Notes under the pieces: model-generated
What the model saw: only the letters and a program-made list of their open reading frames with translations
The model's database searches: none
What the model was told of the DNA's origin: nothing
Translations under genes and position numbers: made by a program
In this document: positions 63,494 through 64,000 of the stretch, one piece after another
How positions within the stretch are numbered: the first letter of the stretch is position 1
Layout: every line of letters begins with the position of its first letter
From: Flavobacteriales bacterium
GTDB lineage: Bacteria > Bacteroidota > Bacteroidia > Flavobacteriales_D > Crocinitomicaceae
Assembly: GCA_947454525.1 (NCBI GenBank)
Contig: CANGJM010000001.1
Coordinates: forward strand, 62,001-126,000
Reading direction: 5' to 3'
Length of the DNA: 64,000 nucleotides

Positions 63494-64000
63494 TGAGAAA
63501 ATTGATCATTCTTTTGTTGTTCGCTGGGCAATTAAACGCTCAATTAGAGCCCCACATGTTTCAAATCAAAACGAATGAAATTGTTTCGTGGAATTATCAT
63601 TTTGGAGATGATTTTGAAGGAGCAACTGTCGATGAGTCAAAATGGCACAAGCGCTATCCTTGGGGTGGATTGTTAGCTGACCAAAAACAATACGCTTCAC
63701 CAGAAATGTTGAGTCAGCAAGTAGGTATTTTGCATTTGAAGGTCAAAGATAACAAAGGATTTTATCCCGTTGAAGATTGGATGATCAACCACGAAGAAGC
63801 GAAAAAACATGGTTTAGAAATCCAAGGAAATGGTGTTAAATTAGATTATATCACGTCCTGTATTTGGAGCAAGCAAGCATTTCGTTACGGATATTTCGAA
63901 ATTCGCGCAAAGGTACCATCCGGACAAGGTTTGTGGCCTGCATTTTGGTTGTATGGACAAAATCAAAAGGATGAAATTGATTTCATGGAAATGAAAGGAG
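63493..64000 (+). CDS. Exported glycoside hydrolase family 16 protein (3' truncated by window end)
   Basis: The first 169 residues of a GH16 endo-glycanase, cut by the window end. A signal peptide is present (RKLIILLLFAGQLNAQ). The GH16 start is visible as FGDDFEGATVDESKW, then QAFRYGYFEIRAKVPSGQGL (about residue 134) and the catalytic core EIDFMEM near residue 162, which carries the nucleophile and acid/base Glu pair (ExDxxE). GH16 enzymes cut laminarin, agar, carrageenan or similar beta-glucans; the specificity needs the missing part. It follows the ALDH gene with a one-base overlap. Confidence 0.88.
   Translation, partial: MRKLIILLLFAGQLNAQLEPHMFQIKTNEIVSWNYHFGDDFEGATVDESKWHKRYPWGGLLADQKQYASPEMLSQQVGILHLKVKDNKGFYPVEDWMINHEEAKKHGLEIQGNGVKLDYITSCIWSKQAFRYGYFEIRAKVPSGQGLWPAFWLYGQNQKDEIDFMEMKG

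Overview
The window reads as a contiguous piece of a Bacteroidota chromosome, most likely Flavobacteriales and perhaps near the Crocinitomicaceae (Fluviicola-like). Evidence: at least four secreted proteins with type IX secretion (T9SS) C-terminal sorting domains, a gldA gliding-motility ATPase gene, Bacteroidota-style promoter boxes (TAnnTTTG, sometimes with a TTG about 18-20 bases upstream), few Shine-Dalgarno sites, an atpBEFHAG operon without atpDC, and a split transketolase. The family placement is inference; no rRNA or tRNA gene was seen. Coding density is very high and no gap exceeds about 190 bases.

Layout. 1-6.2 kb: tail of a TonB-dependent receptor, recO, tadA, a CvpA-like membrane protein, a small secreted protein and a 1005-residue T9SS protein built from about 83-residue repeats. 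6.2-12.6 kb: an ALDH7-type dehydrogenase, aspS, a DUF3050-like protein, cysS and a DUF4783-like protein. 12.6-16.8 kb: a glycosyltransferase with an extra N-terminal domain and an S46 dipeptidyl-peptidase. 16.8-26.2 kb: ribF, a leucine-rich-repeat protein, two unknown genes, rnpA, a CtpA-type protease, an O-antigen-ligase-like protein, gldA, tyrS and queA. 26.4-36.5 kb: an MBOAT acyltransferase with two SGNH hydrolases, a DUF255 thioredoxin-like protein, a DUF2892 protein, and a transketolase operon with a VWA protein gene between the two subunit genes. 36.6-45.2 kb: a two-gene secreted-protein operon, hutU, a phosphatase-like protein, an OafA-like acyltransferase and a NIDO-domain T9SS protein. 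45.3-54.9 kb: sufABCD facing the ATP synthase operon, then hemJ. 54.9-64 kb: a T9SS protein with methylmalonyl-CoA epimerase, a HAD phosphatase, hemACD plus an unknown protein, a three-gene operon with MazG-like and degenerate helicase-like proteins, an ALDH8-like dehydrogenase and the start of a GH16 glycosidase.

How they fit together. Most genes are housekeeping: tRNA charging and modification (aspS, cysS, tyrS, tadA, queA, rnpA), heme synthesis (hemA, hemC, hemD, hemJ), Fe-S assembly (sufABCD), ATP synthesis and flavin synthesis. Around them lie cell-envelope and secretion functions (MBOAT/SGNH O-acylation, O-antigen ligase, GT2, OafA-like, T9SS cargo) and peptide, amino-acid and polysaccharide breakdown (S46 peptidase, hutU, two aldehyde dehydrogenases, methylmalonyl-CoA epimerase, GH16). 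This fits an aerobic heterotroph living on protein and polysaccharide.

I saw no CRISPR array, phage, insertion sequence or clear defence system. The most unusual items are the VWA protein inside the transketolase operon, the MBOAT plus two-SGNH cassette, a hairpin directly after atpE, a GT2 with a fused extracytoplasmic domain, a degenerate helicase-like protein operon, and four convergent gene pairs that share a TTAA at their stop codons.
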